The translations under genes and the position numbers were made by a program. From Sporolactobacillus shoreae (GTDB lineage: Bacteria; Bacillota; Bacilli; Bacillales; Sporolactobacillaceae): 64,000 bases of DNA. The DNA lies in NCBI RefSeq assembly GCF_004684935.1, contig NZ_SRJD01000002.1, positions 124,001 to 188,000 on the forward strand, read 5' to 3'. The notes under the pieces were generated by a model. The model was not told the DNA's origin. It did not search any database and saw only the letters and a program-made list of their open reading frames with translations. Below are positions 1 through 8,203 of this stretch, piece after piece (within the stretch, counting starts at the first letter, position 1; every line of letters begins with the position of its first letter).

Positions 1-834
1 GTCATACCGGCGGACGGATTTCTAACACCGGGCACGGAGGCCAGCCGCAAGATCATCGACCGGTTCGGCAGTGAGCAGGTGGAGGTGGCGCGCTCAAGTT
101 CCAGAGGCGTGAACGCTTTTCCGAAAGAATGGCGGATGCGATCCTTCTTCGTTAATGCGCTGCCGCTCTTGAATGAATCGGGGAAAGTAGAAGCTCCGGT
201 CAGCGAGCTCCCTGCCCATCAGCACCTGATCAAAAAGGTGAGGGATAATGACGGAAAAACAACGCTGCTCTGCACCGGGCCGCTTACGGATATCGCGCGT
301 GCACTGGATGAAGCACCAGATATTGAGGATAAAATAGAACAACTGATCTGGATGGGTGGAACGCTGAATCCCGTCGGCAATGTTCAGGAGCCGGAACATG
401 ACGGTTCGGCGGAATGGAACGCCTTCTGGGATCCATACGCAGTCGCCAGGGTATGGGAAAGCAGTCTGAACATCCGGATGGTTGCCCTTGAAAGCACGAA
501 CCAGGTGCCGCTGACGGTGCCGGTTCGAAATAGCTGGGCCGCACTGCGGAAATATACTGGTATTGATTTTATCGGGCAGTGCTATGCGGCCGTTCCGCCG
601 CTGGTTCACCTTGAAACGAATGCGACCTACTTCCTCTGGGACGTTTTGACAACGATGGCGGCCGGTAATCCAGATTTAGTTAAAACCAAAAAGGCCCTGA
701 CCAAGGTTCATGTCGATGAACCAAGCCAGGGTAAGATTGAGGCCGTGGACGATGGACGTCCTGTTGAAGTTGTCTATGATGTCGATACGGAAGCGTTCTT
801 TGCGTCAATTATTGAGCTCGCCAAAAAAGCGTGA
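1..834 (+). CDS. Nucleoside hydrolase, inosine-uridine preferring type (5' end outside window)
   Basis: Open from base 1 in frame 1 to the TGA at 832-834, so the N-terminus, with the family's DxDxxxDD calcium/ribose-binding loop, lies upstream of the window. The visible part has an ACCD-like core LLCTGPLTDIARAL, then WMGGT, an EWNAFWDPYA segment matching the N-x-x-x-D-P-x-A signature of the family, and a late ESTNQVPLT stretch. Such enzymes split the N-glycosidic bond of nucleosides into base and ribose in the cytoplasm, in nucleoside salvage. It is convergent with a phosphoribosyltransferase that would reuse a freed base, so the two fit one salvage unit. Its last 49 codons lie in the first copy of a 248-bp direct repeat. 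Family is fairly sure; substrate is not. Confidence 0.85.
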   Translation, partial: VIPADGFLTPGTEASRKIIDRFGSEQVEVARSSSRGVNAFPKEWRMRSFFVNALPLLNESGKVEAPVSELPAHQHLIKKVRDNDGKTTLLCTGPLTDIARALDEAPDIEDKIEQLIWMGGTLNPVGNVQEPEHDGSAEWNAFWDPYAVARVWESSLNIRMVALESTNQVPLTVPVRNSWAALRKYTGIDFIGQCYAAVPPLVHLETNATYFLWDVLTTMAAGNPDLVKTKKALTKVHVDEPSQGKIEAVDDGRPVEVVYDVDTEAFFASIIELAKKA

Positions 835-935
835 CTGGACTTACCGTTTCACCGGAAAGATCGGCAGCTTTTCAAGATAAATAATATCTTCACGATCAGC
901 CGCATTCCCCTCCGCGAGAATTGCGGCTTTTCCGG
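688..935. repeat. 248-bp direct repeat, copy 1
   Basis: Bases 688-935 recur at 2700-2947 (constant offset 2012) with three mismatches that I can find (two near 798-804, one at 925). The copy spans the nucleoside-hydrolase 3' end, the short junction, and the 3' end of the convergent phosphoribosyltransferase. The two copies bracket the AbiE-like toxin-antitoxin pair. Confidence 0.95.
841..935 (-). pseudogene. 3' fragment of the phosphoribosyltransferase gene (in repeat copy 1)
   Basis: This minus-strand stretch encodes the last ~31 residues of the phosphoribosyltransferase at 2853-3398, with its stop codon at 841-843. Homology stops abruptly at 935/936, where unrelated AT-rich sequence with the AbiEi promoter begins. 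It has no start and is a dead duplicate. Confidence 0.85.
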
Positions 936-1017
936 TACGTACATAGTAGAAAATAACAGAACGATGCAAAATGGTTTATAGGACGAACAGATTTTGATAC
1001 ACAAGTTTATAAAATAT

Positions 1018-1047
1018 TTGTATAAATACGTTACATCAAGGTATACT
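1018..1047 (+). promoter_or_regulatory. Sigma-A-type promoter of the AbiEi/AbiEii pair
   Basis: TTGTAT at 1018-1023, an 18-nt spacer, and TATACT at 1042-1047, about 22 nt before the AbiEi start. An AGAGGTGA ribosome site follows at 1056-1063. The surrounding 936-1069 stretch is AT-rich and unlike the flanks, as expected of imported DNA. Confidence 0.6.
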
Positions 1048-1069
1048 CTTAAGTAAGAGGTGATGACAA

Positions 1070-1723
1070 ATGGATCTGCAGAAGTATTTGGAAAATAATT
1101 ATAAATTTGAAGAGCCTATCCTCGTTGAGGAGCTAAAAAAAGAATTAAACATGAATCCAAACACATTGCGACAATATTTAAAAAGGGCGACTGATTCCGG
1201 AATGATTGTTCGCTATGAAAAGAAAAAGGGCATCTATTATAAACCAAATCCGAAAGCAGTATTTAAATCTGTTTTGAGCCTTAATGACATTCTTAAGAAA
1301 AAATATTTATTTGATCAAAGCGGAAATAGGATGGGCTATCGGTCCGGATTATGGCTTGCCAACGCTTTAGGCCTGACTGTGCAAAACTCACCGGTGTTTG
1401 AAATCTCGACGAACAAAGAAAAGACGGCAGTGAGGGAAGTTAAATTCGGCGAATCTTCTGTATTCTTGAGGAAACCGCGAGTCCCGGTCAACAATAGTAA
1501 CTACAAACTGCTTCAGGTATTTGATTTGATCAGTAAATTCCAGTATTACAGCGAATACTCACTTGAAGAATCACTGGAAATCTTGATTAACTATTTAAAA
1601 GACACACCATTGAGTAAAAAAGAATTTAATAAGTGTCTGCAGGCCTATAGTTATAAAGTCCAAACCATGGTACTGAGGAGTGGCTTAAGAAATGAAGTGT
1701 CACCAGAACAAGCAGTTCTTTAA
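1070..1723 (+). CDS. AbiEi-type antitoxin/transcriptional autoregulator
   Basis: A 217-residue cytoplasmic protein. The N-terminal ~70 residues form a winged-helix-like DNA-binding region (NPNTLRQYLKRATDSGMI, then a basic KKKGIYY strand); the rest is the mixed C-terminal domain usual for AbiEi-like antitoxins. ATG at 1070 follows AGAGGTGA at a normal distance. It overlaps the next gene by 32 bp in another frame, the coupled arrangement seen for type IV abiE toxin-antitoxin pairs, where AbiEi represses the promoter and neutralises the nucleotidyltransferase toxin. Identification leans on the partner, which is clear. Codon use is more AT-rich than the neighbouring salvage genes, and the pair sits inside a duplicated host segment, so it was probably acquired. 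Confidence 0.75.
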   Translation: MDLQKYLENNYKFEEPILVEELKKELNMNPNTLRQYLKRATDSGMIVRYEKKKGIYYKPNPKAVFKSVLSLNDILKKKYLFDQSGNRMGYRSGLWLANALGLTVQNSPVFEISTNKEKTAVREVKFGESSVFLRKPRVPVNNSNYKLLQVFDLISKFQYYSEYSLEESLEILINYLKDTPLSKKEFNKCLQAYSYKVQTMVLRSGLRNEVSPEQAVL

Positions 1724-2639
1724 TGAAATAGTTAAAGTCGTGGCAGAGGATACTGGACTGGATGCATCAATCATTGAAAAAGATTACTTTGTTTCATTAC
1801 TGCTCCGGTCAATTCAGTCATTTTTTCCAGATATTATTTTTAAAGGCGGAACATCATTAAGCAAATGTTATCATCTCATTAATCGTTTCTCAGAAGACAT
1901 TGATATTAATTTTAAAAGTACGATACCAAACAGCGGTTCAAACAAAAAGAAACTAAAACAGTCCATTGTTGATGCGGCTCATGAAGTCGAGATGGTACTT
2001 GAAAACGAAGATGAGATAAAAAGCGGCCTGGATTTTAATCGTTATAAGTTTTCTTATCCGAACAAAATCAATGAGGAAGGCTTTCCGAGAATTATTTTTG
2101 TGGAGACATACGTTCGTTTGAAATCATTCCCATCTCATGCAATGGAAGTAACAAATTACATTTCTGATTATTTGATAAAAACACATGATACCGCAACATT
2201 GGACAAGTATGAATTAAGACCTTTCACAATCCAGGTGCAAAGTATCGAACGAACATTTGTTGATAAGGTCTTTGCTCTTTGCGATTATAGCGAGGCTAAA
2301 AAATACGATCGGAATTCACGCCATTTATATGATCTATATATGATTTATAGACATAGTGATTTCGACAGGGACATTATTAGCCCACTGTTTCAGCGGGTGG
2401 CTGAAGAACGCTCAAAAAGTGGACGAGCTGTTTCTTCGGCGAATGGCTATCGATTATCTGACGCAGTGTGTCGTATTGTTGATGAAAACAAATTCAAGTC
2501 TGATTATGAAACAGCAAAAACAACTCAATTGTTTTTTCCTGGGACAAAAAAGATCAGTTATGAAAAAGTGATCGAAAACTTAAAAGAGATTTCTGAATCC
2601 GGGCTGATTCCAATTGAAATTCGTTACACATATGCTTAA
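1692..2639 (+). CDS. AbiEii/AbiGii-type nucleotidyltransferase toxin
   Basis: 315 residues. Around residues 50-77 the protein shows the signature of AbiEii-type DNA-polymerase-beta-like nucleotidyltransferases: a KGGTSLSK strand-turn followed by RFSEDIDI, giving the G-[GS]-T/S and D-x-D catalytic elements. In characterised family members the enzyme adds nucleotides to tRNA ends or otherwise inactivates RNA, halting growth during phage infection or when the antitoxin is lost. A later VDKVFAL...RHLYDLYMI block (residues ~190-225) matches the family's second conserved region. It starts inside the antitoxin gene (overlap 1692-1723), pointing to translational coupling. Full length for the family, with no internal stops, so probably active. 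Confidence 0.88.
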   Translation: MKCHQNKQFFNEIVKVVAEDTGLDASIIEKDYFVSLLLRSIQSFFPDIIFKGGTSLSKCYHLINRFSEDIDINFKSTIPNSGSNKKKLKQSIVDAAHEVEMVLENEDEIKSGLDFNRYKFSYPNKINEEGFPRIIFVETYVRLKSFPSHAMEVTNYISDYLIKTHDTATLDKYELRPFTIQVQSIERTFVDKVFALCDYSEAKKYDRNSRHLYDLYMIYRHSDFDRDIISPLFQRVAEERSKSGRAVSSANGYRLSDAVCRIVDENKFKSDYETAKTTQLFFPGTKKISYEKVIENLKEISESGLIPIEIRYTYA

Positions 2640-2699
2640 TCGATTCTATGTCGAAATTTTAAACAATCACTGAATGCATCATAGGGTGCATAACAAGCA

Positions 2700-2846
2700 A
2701 AAAAGGCCCTGACCAAGGTTCATGTCGATGAACCAAGCCAGGGTAAGATTGAGGCCGTGGACGATGGACGTCCTGTTGAAGTTGTCTATGATGTCGATAC
2801 GGAAGCGTTTTTTGCATCAATTATTGAGCTCGCCAAAAAAGCGTGA
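2700..2846 (+). pseudogene. 3' fragment of the nucleoside hydrolase gene (in repeat copy 2)
   Basis: Encodes the final 48-49 residues of the nucleoside hydrolase, with the same stop codon (2844-2846), but without a start or upstream part. The difference from the complete copy is two bases near 2810-2816. A dead duplicate. Confidence 0.85.
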
Positions 2847-2947
2847 CTGGACTTACCGTTTCACCGGAAAGATCGGCAGCTTTTCAAGATAAATAATATC
2901 TTCACGATCAGCCGCATTCCCCTCCGCGAGAATTGCTGCTTTTCCGG
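2700..2947. repeat. 248-bp direct repeat, copy 2
   Basis: Second copy of 688-935, same orientation, offset 2012 bp, three mismatches seen. It begins 60 bp after the AbiEii stop codon and continues uninterrupted into the intact phosphoribosyltransferase, so this side carries the original phosphoribosyltransferase junction. Confidence 0.95.
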
Positions 2948-3398
2948 CAATCCGTCCGCCGGCTTTTAAGACAAGTGACTCCAGTGCTTTAATCGAGTCG
3001 CCGGTACTGATCACGTCGTCAATGATGATGACACGTTTTCCTTCGATCAGCTTACTTTCTTCATTATCAAGGCACAGAATTTGCTTTTTTTGCGTTGTGA
3101 TGGAAAAGACTTCAGTGACGAAGGGCTCGGCCATGTACGGCTTGATACTCTTTCTTGCGACGAAATAACGCTTCATCCCAAGGATGCGCGCTAGCTCCTG
3201 GACAAGAGGAATACCCTTCGCCTCTGCTGTCATCAGATAATCAGCTTCCGGCAGCTTGTCCTTAAGCGCCGCAGCTGCATGAATGATCAGCTCCGCATCG
3301 CCAAGAATGACAAAACTCGCTATTTCAAGATCATCGGTAATTCTGACCATTGGCAGGTCCCGTTCCACGCCTGCTACATTCAAGTGATAAAAAGACAT
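2853..3398 (-). CDS. Phosphoribosyltransferase, adenine/xanthine PRT-like
   Basis: 181 residues with the type I PRTase 13-residue PRPP-binding loop VIIIDDVISTGDS at about residues 124-136, preceded by a flexible loop region (RKSIKPYMAEP) as in APRT/XPRT-like proteins. It would transfer the phosphoribosyl group of PRPP to a purine-type base, restoring a nucleotide. Length is normal for the group. ATG at 3398 follows a GAGGAGAAA ribosome site on the minus strand. It converges on the nucleoside hydrolase, which would release bases, so both may serve salvage. Its 3' 95 bp are duplicated upstream of the AbiE genes. Substrate cannot be fixed from sequence. Confidence 0.82.
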   Translation of the reverse strand: MSFYHLNVAGVERDLPMVRITDDLEIASFVILGDAELIIHAAAALKDKLPEADYLMTAEAKGIPLVQELARILGMKRYFVARKSIKPYMAEPFVTEVFSITTQKKQILCLDNEESKLIEGKRVIIIDDVISTGDSIKALESLVLKAGGRIAGKAAILAEGNAADREDIIYLEKLPIFPVKR

Positions 3399-3475
3399 GA
3401 TATTTTCTCCTCAATTAATCGATATGGGCAGATTATAGCATTGGGAAAAAATTGAAGCAACAAAACACCGCATCA

Positions 3476-3527
3476 TTTCGGGGTGACCCCATAATTTTGG
3501 ACACAAAATTATGGGGTCACCCCGAAA
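3476..3527. repeat. Perfect 23-bp inverted repeat with 6-nt loop
   Basis: Arms 3476-3498 and 3505-3527 are exact reverse complements around the loop GGACAC. The stem is half GC-rich (GGGGTGACCCC) and half AT-rich (ATAATTTT). Neither side has a T run, so it is not a simple terminator. It lies upstream of the phosphoribosyltransferase start. The inner GGGGTGACCCC is itself near-palindromic. It could be a small palindromic repeat element or insertion-sequence relic; I do not recognise the family. Confidence 0.85.
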
Positions 3528-3582
3528 GTGGCTGGTAAACCTGAAGCATGCTTGAGCACGCAGAGGGTTTTTCATGCTCGCA

Positions 3583-3626
3583 AATAAAAAAACCGGCAAT
3601 TCCCTGATTGGAAATTGCCGGTTTTA
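3583..3626 (-). terminator. Terminator of the malolactic operon
   Basis: On the minus strand a 13-bp stem (AACCGGCAATT arm, one bulge) at 3591-3623 with a 6-nt loop is followed by a T-rich tail (complement of 3583-3592). It lies just after the permease stop codon. Confidence 0.8.
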
Positions 3627-3640
3627 CTTAAAAGTACGGA

Positions 3641-4612
3641 TCAAACAAACTGTATAAGCTGCATGAGCACTGGAACGACAATAACAAACAGGACCGTGCT
3701 TGTTGTCACGACATTAGTGGCGTACTTGACGTCGCCATGTGACTCGTTCGCCAAAATCGGCAGGACGGCCAGCATGGGGGTTGCCGACTGGACGATCTGT
3801 GTTTGTGTCAGCATTGTCGGCAGCTGGACACCTGAAAGATGCGTACCCGTCAGGATCAGTACGATCAGGATAAACGGTGAGATCACGAAACGGCCTACTA
3901 GGGCAAAGATCGTGTCGCGGTCAAAGCGGATGCTTGAGAGCCCGGCGTTATACAGGACAATTCCGATGTAGATCAGGGACAGCGGTGTGACGATTCCGCC
4001 GACGTAGGTCAGCGTCGAATTAATGAAGCCCGGGATCGGGATGCCGGCGAGCAGGAAAACCAGACCAGCAATAAAGCCGAGCAGCGGAGGCGGCAGTATT
4101 TTTTTCCAATTGATCTTATGCGGCCCTTTGTCTTTGGACTTGTCTTTCGTGGGGTCGTCGTTAGAGATCAGGAAGACACCGAATGCCCAGGTTGAAACGG
4201 TATTGGTGATGTAGTAAATCAAGAAATACGGCAGGCTTTTCTCGCCGAACAGGGCGATATTCAGCGGCAAGCCAATGAATATGGTATTGGCGTTCACCAC
4301 GGCGTTCATGAAAATACCGCGGCGCCCCGGACGAATTTTTAACAGTTTCACGAGTCCGAAAGCGATGATGTAGGAAATCGTCACAGCGATGACCGGATAG
4401 ATCAGGCTGCCGGATAACTGAATTAGACTGTCGCGGGTCAGATACTTCAGTACGGATACAAAGATGGATGCCGGCAGCGCAATTTTTGTAATTAATGAAG
4501 AAATGCTTTTGCCGAAATTGTCATCGAACCATTTGAACTTCTTCAGGAAATAGCCCACGGCGATCATGAGAATAATGGTGATGACGCTCTGGATAGACTG
4601 TAGAAATACCAC
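3641..4612 (-). CDS. mleP: Malate permease, auxin efflux carrier (AEC) family, MleP-type
   Basis: 323 residues, about ten hydrophobic membrane segments in the two five-helix halves usual for AEC carriers, with a central polar loop near residue 155-165 (DDPTKDKSKDKG). Helix 4 has NANTIFIGLPLN, the conserved N-rich segment of this family, and the last helix region has ATPMLAVLPIL. In malolactic bacteria this carrier takes in malate and/or exchanges it for lactate, producing proton motive force with the decarboxylation. It starts 22 bp after the malolactic enzyme gene on the same strand, giving the standard mleS-mleP order. ATG at 4612 has an AGGGGGAG ribosome site. Function is inferred mainly from the operon partner. 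Confidence 0.85.
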   Translation of the reverse strand: MVFLQSIQSVITIILMIAVGYFLKKFKWFDDNFGKSISSLITKIALPASIFVSVLKYLTRDSLIQLSGSLIYPVIAVTISYIIAFGLVKLLKIRPGRRGIFMNAVVNANTIFIGLPLNIALFGEKSLPYFLIYYITNTVSTWAFGVFLISNDDPTKDKSKDKGPHKINWKKILPPPLLGFIAGLVFLLAGIPIPGFINSTLTYVGGIVTPLSLIYIGIVLYNAGLSSIRFDRDTIFALVGRFVISPFILIVLILTGTHLSGVQLPTMLTQTQIVQSATPMLAVLPILANESHGDVKYATNVVTTSTVLFVIVVPVLMQLIQFV

Positions 4613-4634
4613 GGATGCTCCCCCTCTCTTAAGC

Positions 4635-6281
4635 TTAACCTAAGCTCAGCTCGGTGTACTTTGGTTCCCATTTCATATCAACAACGGCTTGCTTGATGTC
4701 TGTAATGGCTTCTTTGTTCAGCTTCTGGTCGAGGACACTCTGGCCAACGACTTCGGCGATGGTCTGAGAGAATTCGGTCAGCTTCGCAACCGGAGGCAGG
4801 ACGGCAGCTCCGGGCTGCGTGGTGTCCACGATGCCACCCAAAGCGTGAGCTGCCTGCGACAACATCTCTCCATTGACCCGTTTCGCGGTTGAGGCGATGA
4901 TGCCGAAGCCCAGTCCCGGATACATCAGCGCATTGTTGGCTTGTCCGATCTCATAAGTGACACCTTTGAACTCAACGGGAGCGGCTGGAATTCCGGTCGC
5001 GACAAGCGCTTTGCCGTCGGTCCAGGCAATCAGGTCTTCAGCTTTCGCTTCCGCCAGCTTGGTCGGGTTGGAGAGCGGGAAGATCACCGGACGATCCGCA
5101 TGAGCGGCCATTTCTTTAATGATGGATTCTTTGAAAGCGCCGGGCTGTGTGGATGTCCCGATCATGATCGTCGGGTGAACGGCTTTGACCACAGCTTCGA
5201 GGCTTGTAAGTTCTTCACTGTTCTTAAATTCGGAACGCTGACGGACAAAGGCTTTCTGGCCGGGTGTCAGATCCGGTGTATCGCTGAAGAGCAGGCCTTG
5301 TTTATCGACGAGGAAGAAATGGCTTTTCGCTTCTTCTTCGGACAGACCTTGACGCTTCAGCTCGTCCAGAATCTGGTTGGAAATACCGACGCCAGCAGTG
5401 CCCGCACCGAATATCAGAACACGCTGATCGGTCAGTTTTTCTTTGGAAATGTTCATCGCCCCAAGCAGGCCGGCCAGAACGACAATACCTGTCCCCTGGA
5501 TATCGTCATTGAACGTGGTAATCTTGTCCTGATATTTTTCAAGAATCGTCGCCGCGTTCGAACGGCCGAAGTCTTCCCAGTGCAGCAGCGCTTCAGGGAA
5601 TAATTTGACGGAAGTTTTGACAAACTGATCAATGAAATCGTAATATTCAGCACCGCGGACGCGTTTGTGTCGGTTTCCGAGATAGAGCGGATCGTTCAGA
5701 AGTTTTTCGTTATTCGTACCAGCGTCAATGACGACCGGAAGCACCTGCGCCGGATTAACGCCGGCAGCGGCGGTGTAGACCATCAGCTTGCCGATGGCGA
5801 TATCCACACCGTTCACGCCCCAGTCGCCAATACCGAGAATACCTTCTGAATCGGTGACGACGATCAAACGGATATCACGGCCGCCCGCCGCGTTTTTCAG
5901 AGTGGCTTCAAGGTTCTCCGGCTCGTCGATTGACAGGAATGCCGCATCCTGCGGTTTGAGAAAAAGTTCATTGTATTGTTCAATCGAATCAGCGACCGTC
6001 GGATCATAGACGATCGGCATGAATTCAACGACGTGCTCGCTCATGAGATGATAAAATAATGTGCGGTTTGTATTGAATAAATTCATTAGGAAGATTCTTT
6101 TCTCAAGGTCGGTTGGTTTACTTTGGTACTGGCCGTATACCTGCACCGCCTGCTCTTCAATCGTGCGGACGGTTGGCGGAAGCACGCCTTCAAGATTGAA
6201 GGCTTTGCGTTCTTCTTTGGTAAAAGCTGTGTTTTTATTCAGAAAAGGGTTATTCAGAATTTCCTGTGCGGATAATGCCAT
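4635..6281 (-). CDS. mleS: Malolactic enzyme (NAD- and Mn-dependent, L-malate to L-lactate and CO2)
   Basis: 548 residues, the family length. The N-terminal domain begins with [14 protein letters not shown] and continues [18 protein letters not shown], closely matching lactic-acid-bacterial malolactic enzymes as I remember them. The active-site region has [15 protein letters not shown] and the metal-binding HWEDFG plus FNDDIQGTG; the Rossmann GAGTAGVG motif lies around residue 294. It is a relative of malic enzyme, but the partner permease and the divergent MleR-type regulator favour malolactic activity over malic enzyme. The reaction consumes a proton in the cytosol, helping acid tolerance. 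ATG at 6281 has AGGAGGAAAAACACC before it. A long antisense reading frame at 4941-5603 is a shadow of this gene. Confidence 0.92.
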   Translation of the reverse strand: MALSAQEILNNPFLNKNTAFTKEERKAFNLEGVLPPTVRTIEEQAVQVYGQYQSKPTDLEKRIFLMNLFNTNRTLFYHLMSEHVVEFMPIVYDPTVADSIEQYNELFLKPQDAAFLSIDEPENLEATLKNAAGGRDIRLIVVTDSEGILGIGDWGVNGVDIAIGKLMVYTAAAGVNPAQVLPVVIDAGTNNEKLLNDPLYLGNRHKRVRGAEYYDFIDQFVKTSVKLFPEALLHWEDFGRSNAATILEKYQDKITTFNDDIQGTGIVVLAGLLGAMNISKEKLTDQRVLIFGAGTAGVGISNQILDELKRQGLSEEEAKSHFFLVDKQGLLFSDTPDLTPGQKAFVRQRSEFKNSEELTSLEAVVKAVHPTIMIGTSTQPGAFKESIIKEMAAHADRPVIFPLSNPTKLAEAKAEDLIAWTDGKALVATGIPAAPVEFKGVTYEIGQANNALMYPGLGFGIIASTAKRVNGEMLSQAAHALGGIVDTTQPGAAVLPPVAKLTEFSQTIAEVVGQSVLDQKLNKEAITDIKQAVVDMKWEPKYTELSLG

Positions 6282-6421
6282 GGTGTTTTTCCTCCTTGAG
6301 CGAAAATATTTTTCATCACAAAGAGCACTTTAACAAGTCTCAAAAACTATAGTCAAACTTTCGGGTCATGATATATTTTGATAATATGAGGGATAGAAGC
6401 CGGTCAATAAGGAGTTTTCGC

Positions 6422-7303
6422 GTGAACATCAAAGAGCTGAGTTATTTTACACGCCTGTATCATGAAAATAATTTTACAAAAGTGGCGCAATACTTCAACG
6501 TGAGCCAGCCGACGATTACGGCGGCGATCCAGAGGCTGGAGAAGGAGCTGGATACGCAGCTGGTTATCCGTGACCAGTCCCATAAGGAACTGATTTTCAC
6601 AGAAAGCGGCAGACAGTTTGAAAAGCACGCGGAACAGATTTTGCAGGAGCTGAAGACTGCCCGGTCGGAAATCCGGGCGTTGAATAAGGAGAAAGTCCGG
6701 TTCGGTCTACCGCCGATTATCGGCAGCTATTATTTCCCGTTCTTGTCCGCTCGGTTATCCGAAAAAAAATTGCTTCAGAATCTGGAAACCTATGAGAATG
6801 GATCAAAAGTGCTTCTGAACAGGCTGATCAATGGCCAGCTCGATATGGCGCTGCTCGGTTCGGTCCGCTCAATTGAGGATGCACGGCTGACGCAGCTGGG
6901 ACTTGCCCGTAAACAATTTAAAATCATTGTTGGCCCGCAGCATCCACTGGCTGAAAAAAGGACAGTGGCTTTTAAAGATTTGATCCATGAATCGTTTATA
7001 CAGCTCGACGAGGGCTTCGTTCATTCCACTGCGTTCCATCTCCTCACGCGAAGAATGCGGAGAAAACCGGAAATTATTTACCGGTCCAATGATATCCAGA
7101 TCATTAAAGGAATGGTTGCTAATAACGTCGGCATCAGTTTTCTTACAGAAATGGCAGTCTTTCCTGCTGATTCGGTGGTCGCGCTGGAGTTGAGCGATGA
7201 AAAACAACCGGAATTTCTGATCTCGCTTGCTTATCGGGCAAACCATATCTTGACACCGATGCAGAAGGGGATTGTCGATCTGCTGACAGAGAATAAGCTG
7301 TAG
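6422..7303 (+). CDS. mleR: LysR-family activator of the malolactic genes (MleR type)
   Basis: 293 residues from GTG 6422, chosen because AAGGAG at 6408-6413 sits 8 nt before it and the protein then begins VNIKELSYFTRLY, the family's usual start; the longer frame from 6368 has no ribosome site. The N-terminal winged helix-turn-helix (residues ~17-36, AQYFNVSQPTITAAIQRLEK) is followed by a LysR effector domain (from ~residue 85). In lactic acid bacteria MleR switches on mleS-mleP when malate is present. It is divergent from mleS across a 140-bp AT-rich region that would hold the LysR box; TGATATATTTTGATAATATGA at 6368-6388 is a likely part. Confidence 0.88.
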   Translation: MNIKELSYFTRLYHENNFTKVAQYFNVSQPTITAAIQRLEKELDTQLVIRDQSHKELIFTESGRQFEKHAEQILQELKTARSEIRALNKEKVRFGLPPIIGSYYFPFLSARLSEKKLLQNLETYENGSKVLLNRLINGQLDMALLGSVRSIEDARLTQLGLARKQFKIIVGPQHPLAEKRTVAFKDLIHESFIQLDEGFVHSTAFHLLTRRMRRKPEIIYRSNDIQIIKGMVANNVGISFLTEMAVFPADSVVALELSDEKQPEFLISLAYRANHILTPMQKGIVDLLTENKL

Positions 7304-7343
7304 TGTGAGGTGTGTCTGAATGGTTACAGTTTCCAATTTATAG

Positions 7344-7372
7344 TTGACGAGGTGCTGGAAGACACTTATATT
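7344..7372 (+). promoter_or_regulatory. Sigma-A promoter for the SH3-domain secreted protein
   Basis: TTGACG at 7344-7349, 17-nt spacer, TATATT at 7367-7372; ribosome site AAAGGAGT at ~7406 and ATG at 7421. Confidence 0.65.
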
Positions 7373-7420
7373 ACAAATGTTTCATTAATATTACATTCGT
7401 ATTACAAAGGAGTTTTTAAA

Positions 7421-8029
7421 ATGAAAAAGCGTCTTTCAGCGTTACTCATCATCACGGCTCTTTTGTTTTCCAGTCTGACCTTTTCATCGTTTGCCTCTGC
7501 TGCGGTTCCGAAAGCCGTCACTTATTACACGACGCAGAGTACACATCTTTACAAAGATAAAAAAGGTTCCAAAGTCATCCGGACTTTGCCGACGAATGCG
7601 AAGCTCTATCTCCGCTACAAACCGTCAAAGGGCTTCATCCGCGTCACCTACAGCAAAACAGCCGGTTACATCAATGTCCGAGACCTTTCAAAATCCCGGT
7701 TCGCTACCTACAAAGATTTTGAGGGATCCTGGTATTTGGGCAACAAGACGAAACATATTGTCTATCAGATTATGATCACGAATAGTGGTATTTTTTACAA
7801 TGATGATCCAGAAACGGTAGCGGGATTTGTTAAGCTCAGCGATATTGTCGTGAAAAATAATACGCTGTATTTAAACCATGTGACGCTCCGCGGGGATGGC
7901 ACGCAAACCTTTGGAAAGCTGACACAAACGTTGAAGCTGAACACGAAGAATGGTAAGAAAGTTCTTGTCGTGAGCAAGCCAAGTAATGAAGAAATCAGCG
8001 GATTTCAGGGCGCTGGGATTAGAAAATAA
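7421..8029 (+). CDS. Secreted protein with one bacterial SH3-like domain
   Basis: 202 residues from ATG 7421 (AAAGGAGTTTTTAAA before it). A Sec signal peptide (MKKRLSALL, hydrophobic core, cut after SFASA near residue 28) leads to an SH3b-like domain at about residues 33-90 (STHLYKDKKGSKVIRTLP, then KGFIRVTYSKTAGYINVRDL), the peptidoglycan-binding type. The rest, residues ~95-200, is a beta-rich region I cannot place (WYLGNKTKHIVYQIMITN). No catalytic motif is visible. It is the first of four neighbouring secreted proteins, each with its own promoter and terminator, and probably sits in the cell wall. Confidence 0.75.
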   Translation: MKKRLSALLIITALLFSSLTFSSFASAAVPKAVTYYTTQSTHLYKDKKGSKVIRTLPTNAKLYLRYKPSKGFIRVTYSKTAGYINVRDLSKSRFATYKDFEGSWYLGNKTKHIVYQIMITNSGIFYNDDPETVAGFVKLSDIVVKNNTLYLNHVTLRGDGTQTFGKLTQTLKLNTKNGKKVLVVSKPSNEEISGFQGAGIRK

Positions 8030-8042
8030 CAACATTTTTTAA

Positions 8043-8077
8043 GCGAGGGCATCTGCTTAGGCAGGTGCTCTTTTTCG
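8043..8077 (+). terminator. Terminator after the SH3 protein
   Basis: GAGGGCATCTGC, loop TTAG, GCAGGTGCTC, then TTTTT at about 8071-8075. The stem has GU pairs. Confidence 0.7.
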
Positions 8078-8203
8078 CAGTCAATGAAGTAAACGTTACC
8101 AAAGCTGTCATTGAATCAAAATAGGTTTGTTATGTGCCTGTTACATGCCTGTCACATTCAACTGGTAAATTATAGTCATAAAGGAAGAGTGAGGAGTACG
8201 AAT

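Noticed and set aside
94-609. 171-codon minus-strand frame inside the nucleoside hydrolase
   Set aside because: Opposite-strand shadow of the clear family protein.
1070-2639. Larger defence island
   Set aside because: Only the AbiE pair is present; flanks are metabolic genes on both sides.
3411-3599. 62-codon minus-strand frame over the 23-bp palindrome
   Set aside because: Runs through the hairpin and terminator; no start site.
4941-5603. 220-codon frame antisense to the malolactic enzyme
   Set aside because: Low-complexity shadow of a strongly conserved gene; no ribosome site, no family resemblance.
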